Below are positions 1 to 6,371 of a stretch of 7,747 nucleotides of DNA, in pieces. Origin of the DNA: CAZOIA01 sp964579675 (GTDB taxonomy: Bacteria > Planctomycetota > Phycisphaerae > UBA1845 > PWPN01); assembly GCA_964579675.1 (NCBI GenBank), contig CAZOIA010000236.1, positions 1 to 7,747 of the forward strand, read 5' to 3'. The translations under genes and the position numbers were made by a program. Each line of letters begins with the position of its first letter. The first letter of the stretch is position 1. The notes beneath the pieces were generated by a model. It saw nothing but the letters and a program-made list of their open reading frames with translations, had not been told where the DNA came from and made no database searches.

Positions 1-82
1 GGGTTCGGAAAAGCGAGGTGCCGTCCCCTTCTCCGCCCGAAGGTCCCCGCCGGAATTGTTACGCACCCCTCTCGCCCAACCG

Positions 83-136
83 TTTCAGACCATCCTTGTT
101 CTCACACATACGGGCCGGTAGGATAAGTGTCTGAAA
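83..136. repeat. 8-bp inverted repeat flanking a weak promoter
   Basis: TTTCAGAC (83-90) and its exact reverse complement GTCTGAAA (129-136) are separated by 38 nt. The arms lie just upstream of a candidate -35 box and over the expected transcription start of the promoter at 96-124, so they could be paired operator half-sites. An 8-bp match at this distance can also arise by chance, so the functional reading is speculative. Confidence 0.3.
96..124 (+). promoter_or_regulatory. Weak sigma70-like promoter candidate for the pseudopilin gene
   Basis: TTGTTC (96-101; 3 of 6 matches to TTGACA) is followed after 17 nt by TAGGAT (119-124; 4 of 6 matches to TATAAT). This would start transcription near position 131 and give a leader of about 90 nt before the GTG at 223. 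The spacing is ideal but both boxes are poor. Apart from this and small hairpins, nothing gene-like was found in positions 1-222. Confidence 0.25.
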
Positions 137-222
137 GAACCACTCGCGGGCGATCGGGTTGAACGATCTGGGAGGGGTCGGGGCGTGGTGCCGGCGAGCG
201 CCGCGGGATCGGAGGCAGGATT

Positions 223-1176
223 GTGGTGGCGTATCGCTCCCGACCGTATTCCTGCAGGCCGCCGCGATCGGGCTTCACGCTGATCGAGCTGCTGGTGGTG
301 GTGGCGATCATCTCACTCCTGATCGCACTGTTGATCCCGTCGTTATCCCGGGCCCGGCAGCAGACCCGGGCGACCCTCTGCGCCGGCCACCTCCGTCAGA
401 TCGCCACCGGCTGGCAACTGTACGCCCAACAATGGAAGGACGTCATCGTCGCGGGTCGTTTTCCCAACATCAGGAATTCACCCAACCCCCGTGCCAACCT
501 CTATTGGGTGGGCAACGGGTGGAAGTACCGGGCACGGTGGTTCGCGGTGCTCGGGGCGCAGGTCGGTCTGTACGCCTACCACCACCCCAGCGAGGATCCG
601 GCCGAGGACAATACCCAGCCGGTGGACGGCGAGGCCTTCCTGGATCCCGCGGTCCCCGAACGGAACAACACGCGGAACTACACGTATGCGTACAACTTCC
701 AATTCCTGGGCAACAGTCGGACGAAGGTTGGGAGCCAACCTCCCGACTGGATCAACTGGCCGGTCAAGATCGATCACATCAGGAATCACTCCGAGACGGT
801 GATGGCGGCCGACAGCCTCGGAACCGCGGCCAGCACACCCACAGGCGAACGACTCCCCTACGATCCCACCGCCAGGAACACCGATCTGCGCAACATCGGC
901 AACCACGGCTGGTCGCTCGACCCCCCGCGACTGACCGCGGCGGGCGACTTCTGCGACGACAACCACCGCCTTGAAGCACGGTCCGCACCGGATCCCCGAC
1001 ACCTGGGCCGGGCCAATGTAGTCTTTTGCGACGGGCACGTGGAACGCCGGTTGCCTGGGCAACTCGGCTACGTCATCAATCCCGACGGCACAGTCCCCAT
1101 GATGGATGCGGGGACCAACCGGTTGTTCTCCGGTAGCGGCCGCGATGACGACCCGCCCCCTATTCAGGTCCCATGA
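223..1176 (+). CDS. Type II secretion pseudopilin-like protein with H-X9-DG motif
   Basis: This 317-aa protein is of the planctomycete prepilin/H-X9-DG type. It has a short basic leader ending in Gly17, then FTLIE with Glu at +5 of the mature protein (Glu22), then a hydrophobic helix to about residue 40. That is a class III prepilin signal, cleaved and N-methylated by a PilD-type peptidase. The C-terminal hallmark is visible: His260, nine residues, Asp270-Gly271 (HLGRANVVFCDG). The middle is a globular domain rich in Tyr, Asn and Trp that I cannot assign further. The start is GTG at 223, chosen because GGAGG (211-215) lies 7 nt upstream and the leader fits. The family is assumed to form pseudopili or surface structures, but individual members are mostly uncharacterised. 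No secretion genes are adjacent, so this is an orphan pseudopilin, which is common in the phylum. The family call is secure; its role is unknown. Confidence 0.93.
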   Translation: MVAYRSRPYSCRPPRSGFTLIELLVVVAIISLLIALLIPSLSRARQQTRATLCAGHLRQIATGWQLYAQQWKDVIVAGRFPNIRNSPNPRANLYWVGNGWKYRARWFAVLGAQVGLYAYHHPSEDPAEDNTQPVDGEAFLDPAVPERNNTRNYTYAYNFQFLGNSRTKVGSQPPDWINWPVKIDHIRNHSETVMAADSLGTAASTPTGERLPYDPTARNTDLRNIGNHGWSLDPPRLTAAGDFCDDNHRLEARSAPDPRHLGRANVVFCDGHVERRLPGQLGYVINPDGTVPMMDAGTNRLFSGSGRDDDPPPIQVP

Positions 1177-1293
1177 CCGGCAAATCGCCGGGCCGGTGCG
1201 GGAATCCTTTCGTAGCTGGCGTGTCGTTGGGCACGGTCAGTCGGAACCGGCTCGGCTGGAAAGTCAAATCCCCGTCGCTACACTGCGGCCAGG

Positions 1294-1965
1294 ATGGAAG
1301 CCGGGCCTGCAACAAAGCGCTCCTGGATCGGATGGTCACTGCTCAGTGGCTGCGTGGTTGGTGTGCCGGCCGGCTGCCTGCTGGCGTACCTGGCGGTCTT
1401 GCCGTTGTTTGTGGGTCTGTTCTTTTTTCTGCTGGTCGGCCTGGTAATAGGAGCGGTGATGTTCCGGTTCGGCAAACCTGCGGCTCCGGTTCGCCCGGCG
1501 ACGCTCCGGCAGATCAGCGCCGCCGTGACGGTTCTGGTCTGGGCCACCGGCCTCGTTGTCGAGTACGTCGAGTTCCCGGACGACGCCGCCCGTGCCGTCC
1601 GCAGATCACTTCCCCAACGGCTCACGCTTGAGCAGCAGGATGAGCTTCGTGACAATACCCGCCGGCACGTGCTCTCCCAGCTCACGGGCAGGGATTTCCA
1701 GGGCGGGTTCGTCGGGTACCTGCGAGGTTTCCCCTCGTATCTGAAGTGGGCGGCCACCCAGGGCACCATGGAATGCCCGCGGGTCTTCAACGACTCGATG
1801 CACACCCTCAAACTTCCCCAGCGAGGCATTCCGTGGCTTATCCGGGTGCTCGTTTCGCTCGGCCTGCTCGCGTTTCCCATCTTGTCCCAGCTCCGGGTCT
1901 TGGCCAATCCCCCCGAGCCGCCGGACCGCAAAGTCGAGCCCGCGGAACCACCGTCGGCCGAATAA
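1294..1965 (+). CDS. Hypothetical four-helix membrane protein
   Basis: I do not recognise this 223-aa protein. It has hydrophobic segments at about residues 11-33, 35-57, 73-92 and 180-199. Between the third and fourth lies a polar stretch of about 85 residues rich in Arg, Gln, Asp and Glu (for example LEQQDELRDNTRRH), which would form one extramembrane domain. The C-terminus is Pro/Glu-rich (PPEPPDRKVEPAEPPSAE) and probably disordered. The start is ATG at 1294. No other ATG, GTG or TTG lies in frame between it and the upstream in-frame stop at 1213-1215, and there is no convincing SD. TACACT (1279-1284) lies 9 nt before the ATG and could be a -10 box giving an almost leaderless mRNA, but its -35 match (CTGGAA, 1256-1261) is poor. 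It is 117 nt from the pseudopilin gene and 164 nt from the next one, so it may stand alone. Coding status is supported by coherent topology and the full-length open frame. Confidence 0.7.
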   Translation: MEAGPATKRSWIGWSLLSGCVVGVPAGCLLAYLAVLPLFVGLFFFLLVGLVIGAVMFRFGKPAAPVRPATLRQISAAVTVLVWATGLVVEYVEFPDDAARAVRRSLPQRLTLEQQDELRDNTRRHVLSQLTGRDFQGGFVGYLRGFPSYLKWAATQGTMECPRVFNDSMHTLKLPQRGIPWLIRVLVSLGLLAFPILSQLRVLANPPEPPDRKVEPAEPPSAE

Positions 1966-2029
1966 GCCAGCGGCAAACCGGCCCTGGCCTGTGAACCCTC
2001 TCGCCATGCTGGACCCGCTTCAGCCCGTC

Positions 2030-2058
2030 GTGGCATACCGGCCCTTTGCGGCTATAAT
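2030..2058 (+). promoter_or_regulatory. Sigma70-like promoter of the solute-binding protein/YbjQ/PrsW operon
   Basis: GTGGCA (2030-2035; 4 of 6 matches to TTGACA) is separated by exactly 17 nt from a perfect TATAAT (2053-2058). A consensus -10 box stands out in such GC-rich DNA. Transcription would begin near 2065, giving a leader of about 65 nt before the ATG at 2130. The next three genes are closely spaced and show no promoter of their own, so this one may drive all four. Confidence 0.55.
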
Positions 2059-2129
2059 GCCGCCCGCGGTGGTGGTCTTGTTTGCCGCAATTGGGCGTCG
2101 CTTGCGAACTGAAAGATCGAGGTGGAGAC

Positions 2130-3506
2130 ATGCAATTGGGGAGAACTGCGTGCGTCCCGCCATCGCTCCTGGTGGCTGTGATCCTGTCATGGTTGCCGGG
2201 CTGCGAGGAACAGGCTGAGTCGCCCACGGACAGGCTGTCGATGACTGGACTGGTTGTGCTCTCCCCGCACGGCCCACGTATTCGTGACGCATTCGCCGAC
2301 GATTTCAGCATCTGGTACGAGGAGAAGACCGGGCGACTCGTGAGCATCCGCTGGATCCATAAGGGGACGGTGGCGTGCCAGCGGTACATCTACAGCGGCC
2401 ACCGGCGAGACCCGAGATCGGGCATTGGGGTGGATGTTTTCTTTGGGGGCGGGGTCGCGGTTCATCGCGACGTGGCAGCCCGCGGATTTGCCCAACCGAT
2501 TGAGTTGCCGGAATCCATCGTCTCTGCGATCCCGGTTGAATTGAACGGCCAACCGCTGCGTGCGGCCGACGGCACCTGGTACGGTTCCGCGCTGAGCGGG
2601 TTCGGGATTCTGTGCAACCGGGCGGCGTGCGCGGCGCGGGGGATCCCGGTGCCGAAGACGTGGTCGGATCTCGCGAGCCCGGCGTATAGCGGCTGGATGG
2701 CGGCAGCCGACCCGGCCAGCTCCGGCAGTACGGTGCAGTGTCTGGTATTGATCCTGCTGAAACATGGATGGGAGAACGGGTGGGGCGTGGTGATGGGCAT
2801 CCTGGCGAACTGCAACGGGCTCTTGCCGTCAAGCGCCCAGATCGGGCCCAGTGTCGCGTCGGGCCTCGCGGTGGTGGGCCTGGAGCCGGAGTTCGTCGCA
2901 CAGATGACGGTGGCGGCTGATCCGGAATCACTCGAGTACGTCCATCCGCCGCCCTCGGATACCGCGATCACGCCGGATCCGATCACCGTTCTCAAGGGGG
3001 CACCCAACTTCGAGGTAGCGCGACGCTTCGTCGAGTTCGTGCTCTCGCTGGAGGGACAACGGCTGTGGGCGCTGCCTCCCGAGCAGGGTGGGCCGACCAG
3101 CGGGCCGCTCTACCGGTATCCGATTCGCCCCGATGCCTACGAGCGGTACGGCAGTGAACTCGTAGTCAAGGGCAACCCGTTCACCGACGAGCCCAGCTTT
3201 CGGATCGACCCTCAGGCGGAGGCGGCCTACATGAACCTGTTGCCTCATCTGCTCAGTGCCGCCTGTGGAGAGAACCATTTACCTTTGCAGCAAGCGTGGC
3301 GATCGGCGTCCGGGCGGGCCGGCGACGTACGGACCCTGGCCGCGCTGAAGAGGCCCCCGTTCGACCAGGAGGCGGCTCTACGATACGCGGCCGAATGTGC
3401 CGAAAGTCCTGATCGAGCCCGCGAACTCGAAGCGGAATGGTCCGGGCAGCTCCGGCAAAAATACGCAGCGGCAATCAGGTCGACCACGGCCACCGCGGGG
3501 AGATAA
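2130..3506 (+). CDS. Lipoprotein ABC transporter solute-binding protein (iron/FbpA-like class)
   Basis: This is a 458-aa predicted periplasmic solute-binding lipoprotein. The ATG at 2130 is preferred: GAGG (2119-2122) lies 7 nt upstream, and it opens a signal peptide with a hydrophobic core (SLLVAVILSWLPGC). The lipobox Leu-Pro-Gly-Cys makes Cys25 the likely lipidated residue. An in-frame TTG at 2082 would add 16 polar residues and spoil the signal. Family-like signatures are GVDVFFGGG (residues 100-108), W178SDLASP, DPASSGST (194-201) and EGQRLW (308-313) followed by a Gly/Pro-rich loop, all typical of the FbpA-like type II binding-protein fold. Such proteins hand a ligand to an ABC permease, but no permease or ATPase gene is in the window, so the substrate is unknown and Fe(III) is only a family guess. 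The protein is about 100 residues longer than usual because of a helical, charged C-terminal extension (about residues 360-458). The stop codon lies inside the SD of the next gene. Confidence 0.85.
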   Translation: MQLGRTACVPPSLLVAVILSWLPGCEEQAESPTDRLSMTGLVVLSPHGPRIRDAFADDFSIWYEEKTGRLVSIRWIHKGTVACQRYIYSGHRRDPRSGIGVDVFFGGGVAVHRDVAARGFAQPIELPESIVSAIPVELNGQPLRAADGTWYGSALSGFGILCNRAACAARGIPVPKTWSDLASPAYSGWMAAADPASSGSTVQCLVLILLKHGWENGWGVVMGILANCNGLLPSSAQIGPSVASGLAVVGLEPEFVAQMTVAADPESLEYVHPPPSDTAITPDPITVLKGAPNFEVARRFVEFVLSLEGQRLWALPPEQGGPTSGPLYRYPIRPDAYERYGSELVVKGNPFTDEPSFRIDPQAEAAYMNLLPHLLSAACGENHLPLQQAWRSASGRAGDVRTLAALKRPPFDQEAALRYAAECAESPDRARELEAEWSGQLRQKYAAAIRSTTATAGR

Positions 3507-3511
3507 GGAGG
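3505..3511 (+). promoter_or_regulatory. Strong RBS overlapping the upstream stop codon
   Basis: AAGGAGG (3505-3511) shares two bases with the TAA (3504-3506) ending the binding-protein gene and sits 8 nt before the ATG at 3520. It decides the start of the first YbjQ gene against an in-frame start at 3397 inside the upstream gene. It also implies that ribosomes finishing the upstream gene affect initiation here. Confidence 0.85.
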
Positions 3512-3519
3512 CTGACGAC

Positions 3520-3834
3520 ATGATTGTGGTGAACACCGAGACGGTACCCGGCTACACCATCAGGGAGCTCAAGGGCCTCGTCCAGGGCAACACGATCCGG
3601 GCCAAACACATGGGCCGGGATATCGCCGCCAGCTTTAAGAACCTGGTTGGTGGAGAGTTGAAGGGATATACCGAACTGCTCACGGAAGCCCGCCGCCAGG
3701 CGACGGAGCGCATGATCGCCCAAGCCGAGCAACTCGGGGCCAACGCGGTCGTCAACGTGCGGTTCACCACGAGTGCGGTCACGCAGGGGGCGGCCGAGCT
3801 CTACGCCTACGGCACCGCGGTCGTGGTGGAATAG
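3520..3834 (+). CDS. YbjQ/UPF0145 family protein (soluble)
   Basis: This 104-aa protein matches the YbjQ family (heavy-metal-binding-domain-like, UPF0145) over its whole length, and the family norm is about 105 aa. It begins MIVVNTETVPGYTI, has the conserved block FKNLVGGELKGYTELLTEAR (residues 39-58), then the helix ending in LGANAVVNVRF (72-82), and finishes with the typical YGTAVVVE strand. Family structures show ring-shaped homopentamers in which the VGGE loop and adjacent residues face the pore. The biochemical function is not established, and metal binding is a proposal. No signal peptide or membrane segment is present, so it should be cytoplasmic. It lies 13 nt after the binding-protein gene and 12 nt before a membrane-anchored paralogue, so co-expression is very likely. 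The start is fixed by a strong SD. Confidence 0.93.
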   Translation: MIVVNTETVPGYTIRELKGLVQGNTIRAKHMGRDIAASFKNLVGGELKGYTELLTEARRQATERMIAQAEQLGANAVVNVRFTTSAVTQGAAELYAYGTAVVVE

Positions 3835-3846
3835 GAGGGGGCAGCG

Positions 3847-4308
3847 ATGTGGGAGATCCTGTTTCAGATCCTTCCCGTGGCGTTCCTGCTGGTGCTGGGG
3901 TACATGGTCGGTTCGGTGAGGGAACAACGCCATCTCCGATCCCTGGACCGGCGCGAGCAGGAGTTCGCCAATATGACCGTGAACAACCTGAAGACCGTTT
4001 CCTGCCCGGAATCGGTCAAACAGGCGACATTCGTCGTCGGCGACGTGGTGATTGCCTCGGACTACTTCAAGAGCTTTGCCGCCAAGCTGCGCAACATTGT
4101 CGGCGGGGAACTCAGGACGTTCGAGACGCTGATGGCCCGCGCCAGGCGCGAGGCGAGGTTGCGCATGCTTGAGCAGGCCAGGCGGGCCGGTGCCACCGAG
4201 GTGTGGAACGTCCGGTACGAGACCTCGAACATTCGCAGTGCCGGCCGGCGCAGAGCCGCGGTGAGCGTAGAAGTGTTCGCCTTTGGGACCGCCGTCGTTC
4301 GTGGTTGA
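3847..4308 (+). CDS. Membrane-anchored YbjQ-family paralogue
   Basis: This 153-aa protein has an N-terminal membrane helix at about residues 4-21, a charged linker (EQRHLRSLDRREQEF), and a YbjQ-like domain from about residue 45 to the end. The domain lines up with its neighbour: FAAKLRNIVGGELRTFETLM (77-96) matches the VGGE block, ARRAGATEVWNVRYE (111-125) matches the LGANAVVNVRF strand region, and FAFGTAVVRG closes like YGTAVVVE. An Arg-rich stretch (RSAGRRR, 130-136) replaces the short polar turn of the soluble copy. The start at 3847 has GGAGG (3834-3838) 8 nt upstream, overlapping the previous stop. With only a few residues before the helix, the YbjQ domain and positively charged linker probably face the cytoplasm. 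Tandem duplication followed by acquisition of an anchor is the simplest history. It may form mixed rings with the soluble copy, which is inference. Confidence 0.86.
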   Translation: MWEILFQILPVAFLLVLGYMVGSVREQRHLRSLDRREQEFANMTVNNLKTVSCPESVKQATFVVGDVVIASDYFKSFAAKLRNIVGGELRTFETLMARARREARLRMLEQARRAGATEVWNVRYETSNIRSAGRRRAAVSVEVFAFGTAVVRG

Positions 4309-4314
4309 CAGCCC

Positions 4315-5202
4315 ATGCCCGAGCCGTCCGACGATCCATCGGTCTTCCAGGAACCTGACCGGCAACCGGGCCCCAAGCAGCCCGACCCATCGGAAGCCAA
4401 GGCCGAGACGGCCCTTCGCAACGAAGCAGACACACCTGACGTGGCCTCCGCCCGTGGGCGGAGTGTTTATGAGGAGCCGGATATCTTTCCCGGGCGAGGC
4501 CGGGAGGTCATCCGGCAGGACTGGAGCTGCGGTCAATGCGGCTACAACCTTCGCGGCCTGGAGGTGGGGCACCCGTGTCCGGAGTGCGGTCACCACGAGC
4601 TGTACCGTCCGCCCCCGCCGGGAGCGGATAGCTATCAGACCTGGCTGCAGGCACGCCTGGCGAAGACTTCTCCAAGTGTCGGCTGGTACGTCGCGCTCGG
4701 GGCTGCCATTCTGGGCGGGCCGCTGGCGGTGGTCGGGGCACTGCTGAAGAGTGGGCAAAGTGGATTGGTCGGCACCAGCTCTTTCTTCCTTGCGGTGGTG
4801 TTCGCCCCGGCGGTCGAGGAAACGATGAAGGTTGCCGCGGCCGCCTGCGTGGTCGAGGTCAAGCCTTACCTGTTCCGGCGGATGGAGCAGATCCAGTTCG
4901 CGACCGTGGGGACCGCCTGCCTGTTCGCCGCGATCGAGAACTTCATCTACTTGAACATCCGCATCCCCAATCCGAGTGTGGAACTCATGATCTGGCGTTG
5001 GACGGCATGCGTGGCCCTGCACGTCGGGTGCACGGTGGTGGCCTCGCGCGGCCTGGTCGAGGTGTGGAGGCAAACCGTCACCGAGTTCCGCCCGCCCAAG
5101 ATCGCCCTCGGCTTTCGCACGCTGGCCCTGGCGGTCATTGTCCACGGCAGCTACAACGCCACCATGTTGGCCTACGAGTTCGCGTACGGACCGGCCCGCT
5201 GA
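4315..5202 (+). CDS. Zinc-ribbon PrsW-family intramembrane protease-like protein
   Basis: This 295-aa protein has three parts. Residues 1-70 are Pro/Asp/Glu-rich and probably disordered. Residues 72-91 form a zinc ribbon, CGQCGYNLRGL then CPECG, with Cys72, Cys75, Cys88 and Cys91. From about residue 122 there are some five hydrophobic segments (near 123-143, 155-180, 198-217, 229-246 and 268-288). These carry the PrsW signature: paired glutamates in EETMK (168-172), ENFIY (208-212), a His in the fourth helix (His236) and HGSYN (277-281). PrsW of Bacillus subtilis cleaves an anti-sigma factor inside the membrane, and the glutamates and histidines are the expected catalytic or metal-facing residues. 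The substrate here is unknown. The start is ATG at 4315, 6 nt after the upstream stop and without an SD, so translation probably depends on termination-reinitiation. A later GTG (4441) has no SD either. The family call is good; proteolytic activity is inferred. Confidence 0.87.
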   Translation: MPEPSDDPSVFQEPDRQPGPKQPDPSEAKAETALRNEADTPDVASARGRSVYEEPDIFPGRGREVIRQDWSCGQCGYNLRGLEVGHPCPECGHHELYRPPPPGADSYQTWLQARLAKTSPSVGWYVALGAAILGGPLAVVGALLKSGQSGLVGTSSFFLAVVFAPAVEETMKVAAAACVVEVKPYLFRRMEQIQFATVGTACLFAAIENFIYLNIRIPNPSVELMIWRWTACVALHVGCTVVASRGLVEVWRQTVTEFRPPKIALGFRTLALAVIVHGSYNATMLAYEFAYGPAR

Positions 5203-5224
5203 GCGGAGCGCTGGAAACGCGCCG

Positions 5225-5249
5225 GGTTCGCAGATGGGATCTGCGGGCC
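5225..5249 (+). terminator. Stem-loop 3' of the plus-strand operon
   Basis: An 11-bp stem runs from 5225-5235 (GGTTCGCAGAT) to 5239-5249 (ATCTGCGGGCC) around a GGG loop, 22 nt after the prsW-like stop codon. Nine pairs are Watson-Crick and two are G-U in the plus-strand RNA; those two would be A-C mismatches in minus-strand RNA, so it suits the plus-strand transcript. No T-run follows, so it is not a classical intrinsic terminator and may act as a 3'-end stabiliser or a U-tract-less terminator. Confidence 0.45.
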
Positions 5250-5255
5250 GGGTTC

Positions 5256-5332
5256 GCGAAGCGGCAAGCGGAAGCGCGAAGCCGCAAGCGGAATTGCCGG
5301 GCCACAACCGGAACCGTCAGGGCCGCAAGCGG
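5256..5332. repeat. Tandem 20-bp GC-rich repeat with CSGCAAGCGG motif
   Basis: Two adjacent 20-bp units (5256-5275 and 5276-5295) are identical at 17 positions. Their core CSGCAAGCGG occurs at 5262-5271, 5282-5291 and again at 5323-5332. A related inverted stretch follows: GGCAAGCG (5263-5270) pairs with CGCTTGCC (5360-5367), and AAGCGGC (5327-5333) with GCCGCTT (5349-5355). An 11-bp direct repeat, GCCGGGTTCGC, lies just upstream at 5221-5231 and 5247-5257. The cluster fills the convergent gap between the prsW-like gene and hemB, so it may contribute a terminator for hemB transcripts or be a decayed small repeat element. Confidence 0.6.
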
Positions 5333-5369
5333 CTTGTCCGTGGGGGCTGCCGCTTCCCTCGCTTGCCCG

Positions 5370-6371
5370 TCAGAGACCCTCTTTGATCCAGCAGGCGAGA
5401 TCCTTGGCGAAGTAGGTGATGATGATGTCGGCCCCGGCGCGGGCGATGGCGAGGGTGGTCTCGATGGCGGCGCCCTTCTCGTCGATCCAGCCGTTGGCGG
5501 CGGCGGCCTTGATCGCAGCGAACTCGCCGCTGACGTGGTAGGCGGCGGTGGGCATGCGAAACCGTTCCTTCACCCGCCTTATGATGTCGAGGTAATTCAT
5601 GGCCGGCTTGACCATGATGATGTCGGCGCCCTCTTCGACGTCGGCGGCAACCTCGCGCAGGGCCTCGTCGGCGTTGGCGACGTCCATCTGGTAACTCTTG
5701 CGGTCACCGAACTGGGGCGTGGACTCGGCCGCCTCGCGGAATGGGCCGTAGTAGCTGCTGGCATACTTGGCGGCGTAGGCCATGATCGGCACGTGCGGGA
5801 AACCGGATTCGTCGAGACCAGCGCGAATGGCCCCGACCCGCCCGTCCATCATGTCCGACGGTGCGACCATGTCCGCCCCCGCCTCGACGTGCGACAATGC
5901 CTCCTTGACCAGGAGCGGCAGCGTCGCGTCGTTGTCCACGTCCTTCCGGCCGCCGCGGTCGACAAGGACGCCGCAGTGGCCGTGATCCGTGTACTCGCAC
6001 AGGCACACGTCGGTGATGACCAGCAGATCGGAACAGACCTTCTTGATCGCCCGCACGGCCTGCTGGATGATGCCGGTCTCGCTGTAGGCTTCGGATCCCG
6101 CGGAATCCTTGTGCTCGGGGATGCCGAACAGCAACACCGCCGGGATGCCGAGATCCATGATCTTCCCGCACTCGGCCACGAGCATATCGACCGAGAGCTG
6201 GTACTGCCCGGGCATCGAGTTGATCGGTTGCCGAACGCCCGATCCCGGTCGCACGAACAGCGGATAAACGAGTTGATCCACCGACAGCCTCGTCTGGCGG
6301 ATCATCCGCCGGAGTGTCGGGTGGGATCTCAATCGTCGAAGTCGATGTTGCGGAAATGCCATGTCACTCAT
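5370..6371 (-). CDS. hemB: Porphobilinogen synthase (delta-aminolevulinate dehydratase)
   Basis: This 333-aa enzyme condenses two 5-aminolevulinate molecules to porphobilinogen, the first common pyrrole of haem, sirohaem, cobalamin and chlorophyll synthesis; it is a cytoplasmic oligomer. The match is full length. The zinc-type metal site is intact, DVCLCEYTDHGHCG with Cys123, Cys125 and Cys133, marking it as zinc-dependent rather than the Asp-rich magnesium type. Schiff-base lysines are Lys202 (MAYAAKYASSYYGPFREA) and Lys255 (IIMVKPAMNY). Substrate-binding Arg212 and the GDRKSYQMD loop (222-230) are present. The start chosen is the ATG at 6371, which overlaps the TGA of the upstream 60-aa gene as ATGA. 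A second in-frame ATG lies three codons in (6362), and neither has a clear SD, so coupling to the upstream gene is likely. It is last in the minus-strand cluster with rex, which fits redox control of tetrapyrrole synthesis. Confidence 0.98.
   Translation of the reverse strand: MSDMAFPQHRLRRLRSHPTLRRMIRQTRLSVDQLVYPLFVRPGSGVRQPINSMPGQYQLSVDMLVAECGKIMDLGIPAVLLFGIPEHKDSAGSEAYSETGIIQQAVRAIKKVCSDLLVITDVCLCEYTDHGHCGVLVDRGGRKDVDNDATLPLLVKEALSHVEAGADMVAPSDMMDGRVGAIRAGLDESGFPHVPIMAYAAKYASSYYGPFREAAESTPQFGDRKSYQMDVANADEALREVAADVEEGADIIMVKPAMNYLDIIRRVKERFRMPTAAYHVSGEFAAIKAAAANGWIDEKGAAIETTLAIARAGADIIITYFAKDLACWIKEGL

Noticed and set aside
152..168. GATCG-N7-CGATC hairpin in the pseudopilin leader as a riboswitch or attenuator
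   Set aside because: A 5-bp stem with no alternative pairing or T-run is too weak to call.
1177..1191. CCGGC-AAATC-GCCGG hairpin after the pseudopilin stop as a terminator
   Set aside because: The stem is only 5 bp (an alternative 6-bp stem has a 10-nt loop) and no T-run follows, so it is not distinguishable from GC-rich background.
2082..2129. TTG start extending the solute-binding protein by 16 residues
   Set aside because: It would put polar residues ahead of the lipoprotein signal, and the ATG at 2130 has a better placed SD.
3475..5307. Open minus-strand frame of 610 codons
   Set aside because: It lies antisense to three well-supported plus-strand genes and the end of a fourth. Its translation is Arg/Gly/His-rich low-complexity sequence without domains, as expected from third-position GC bias.
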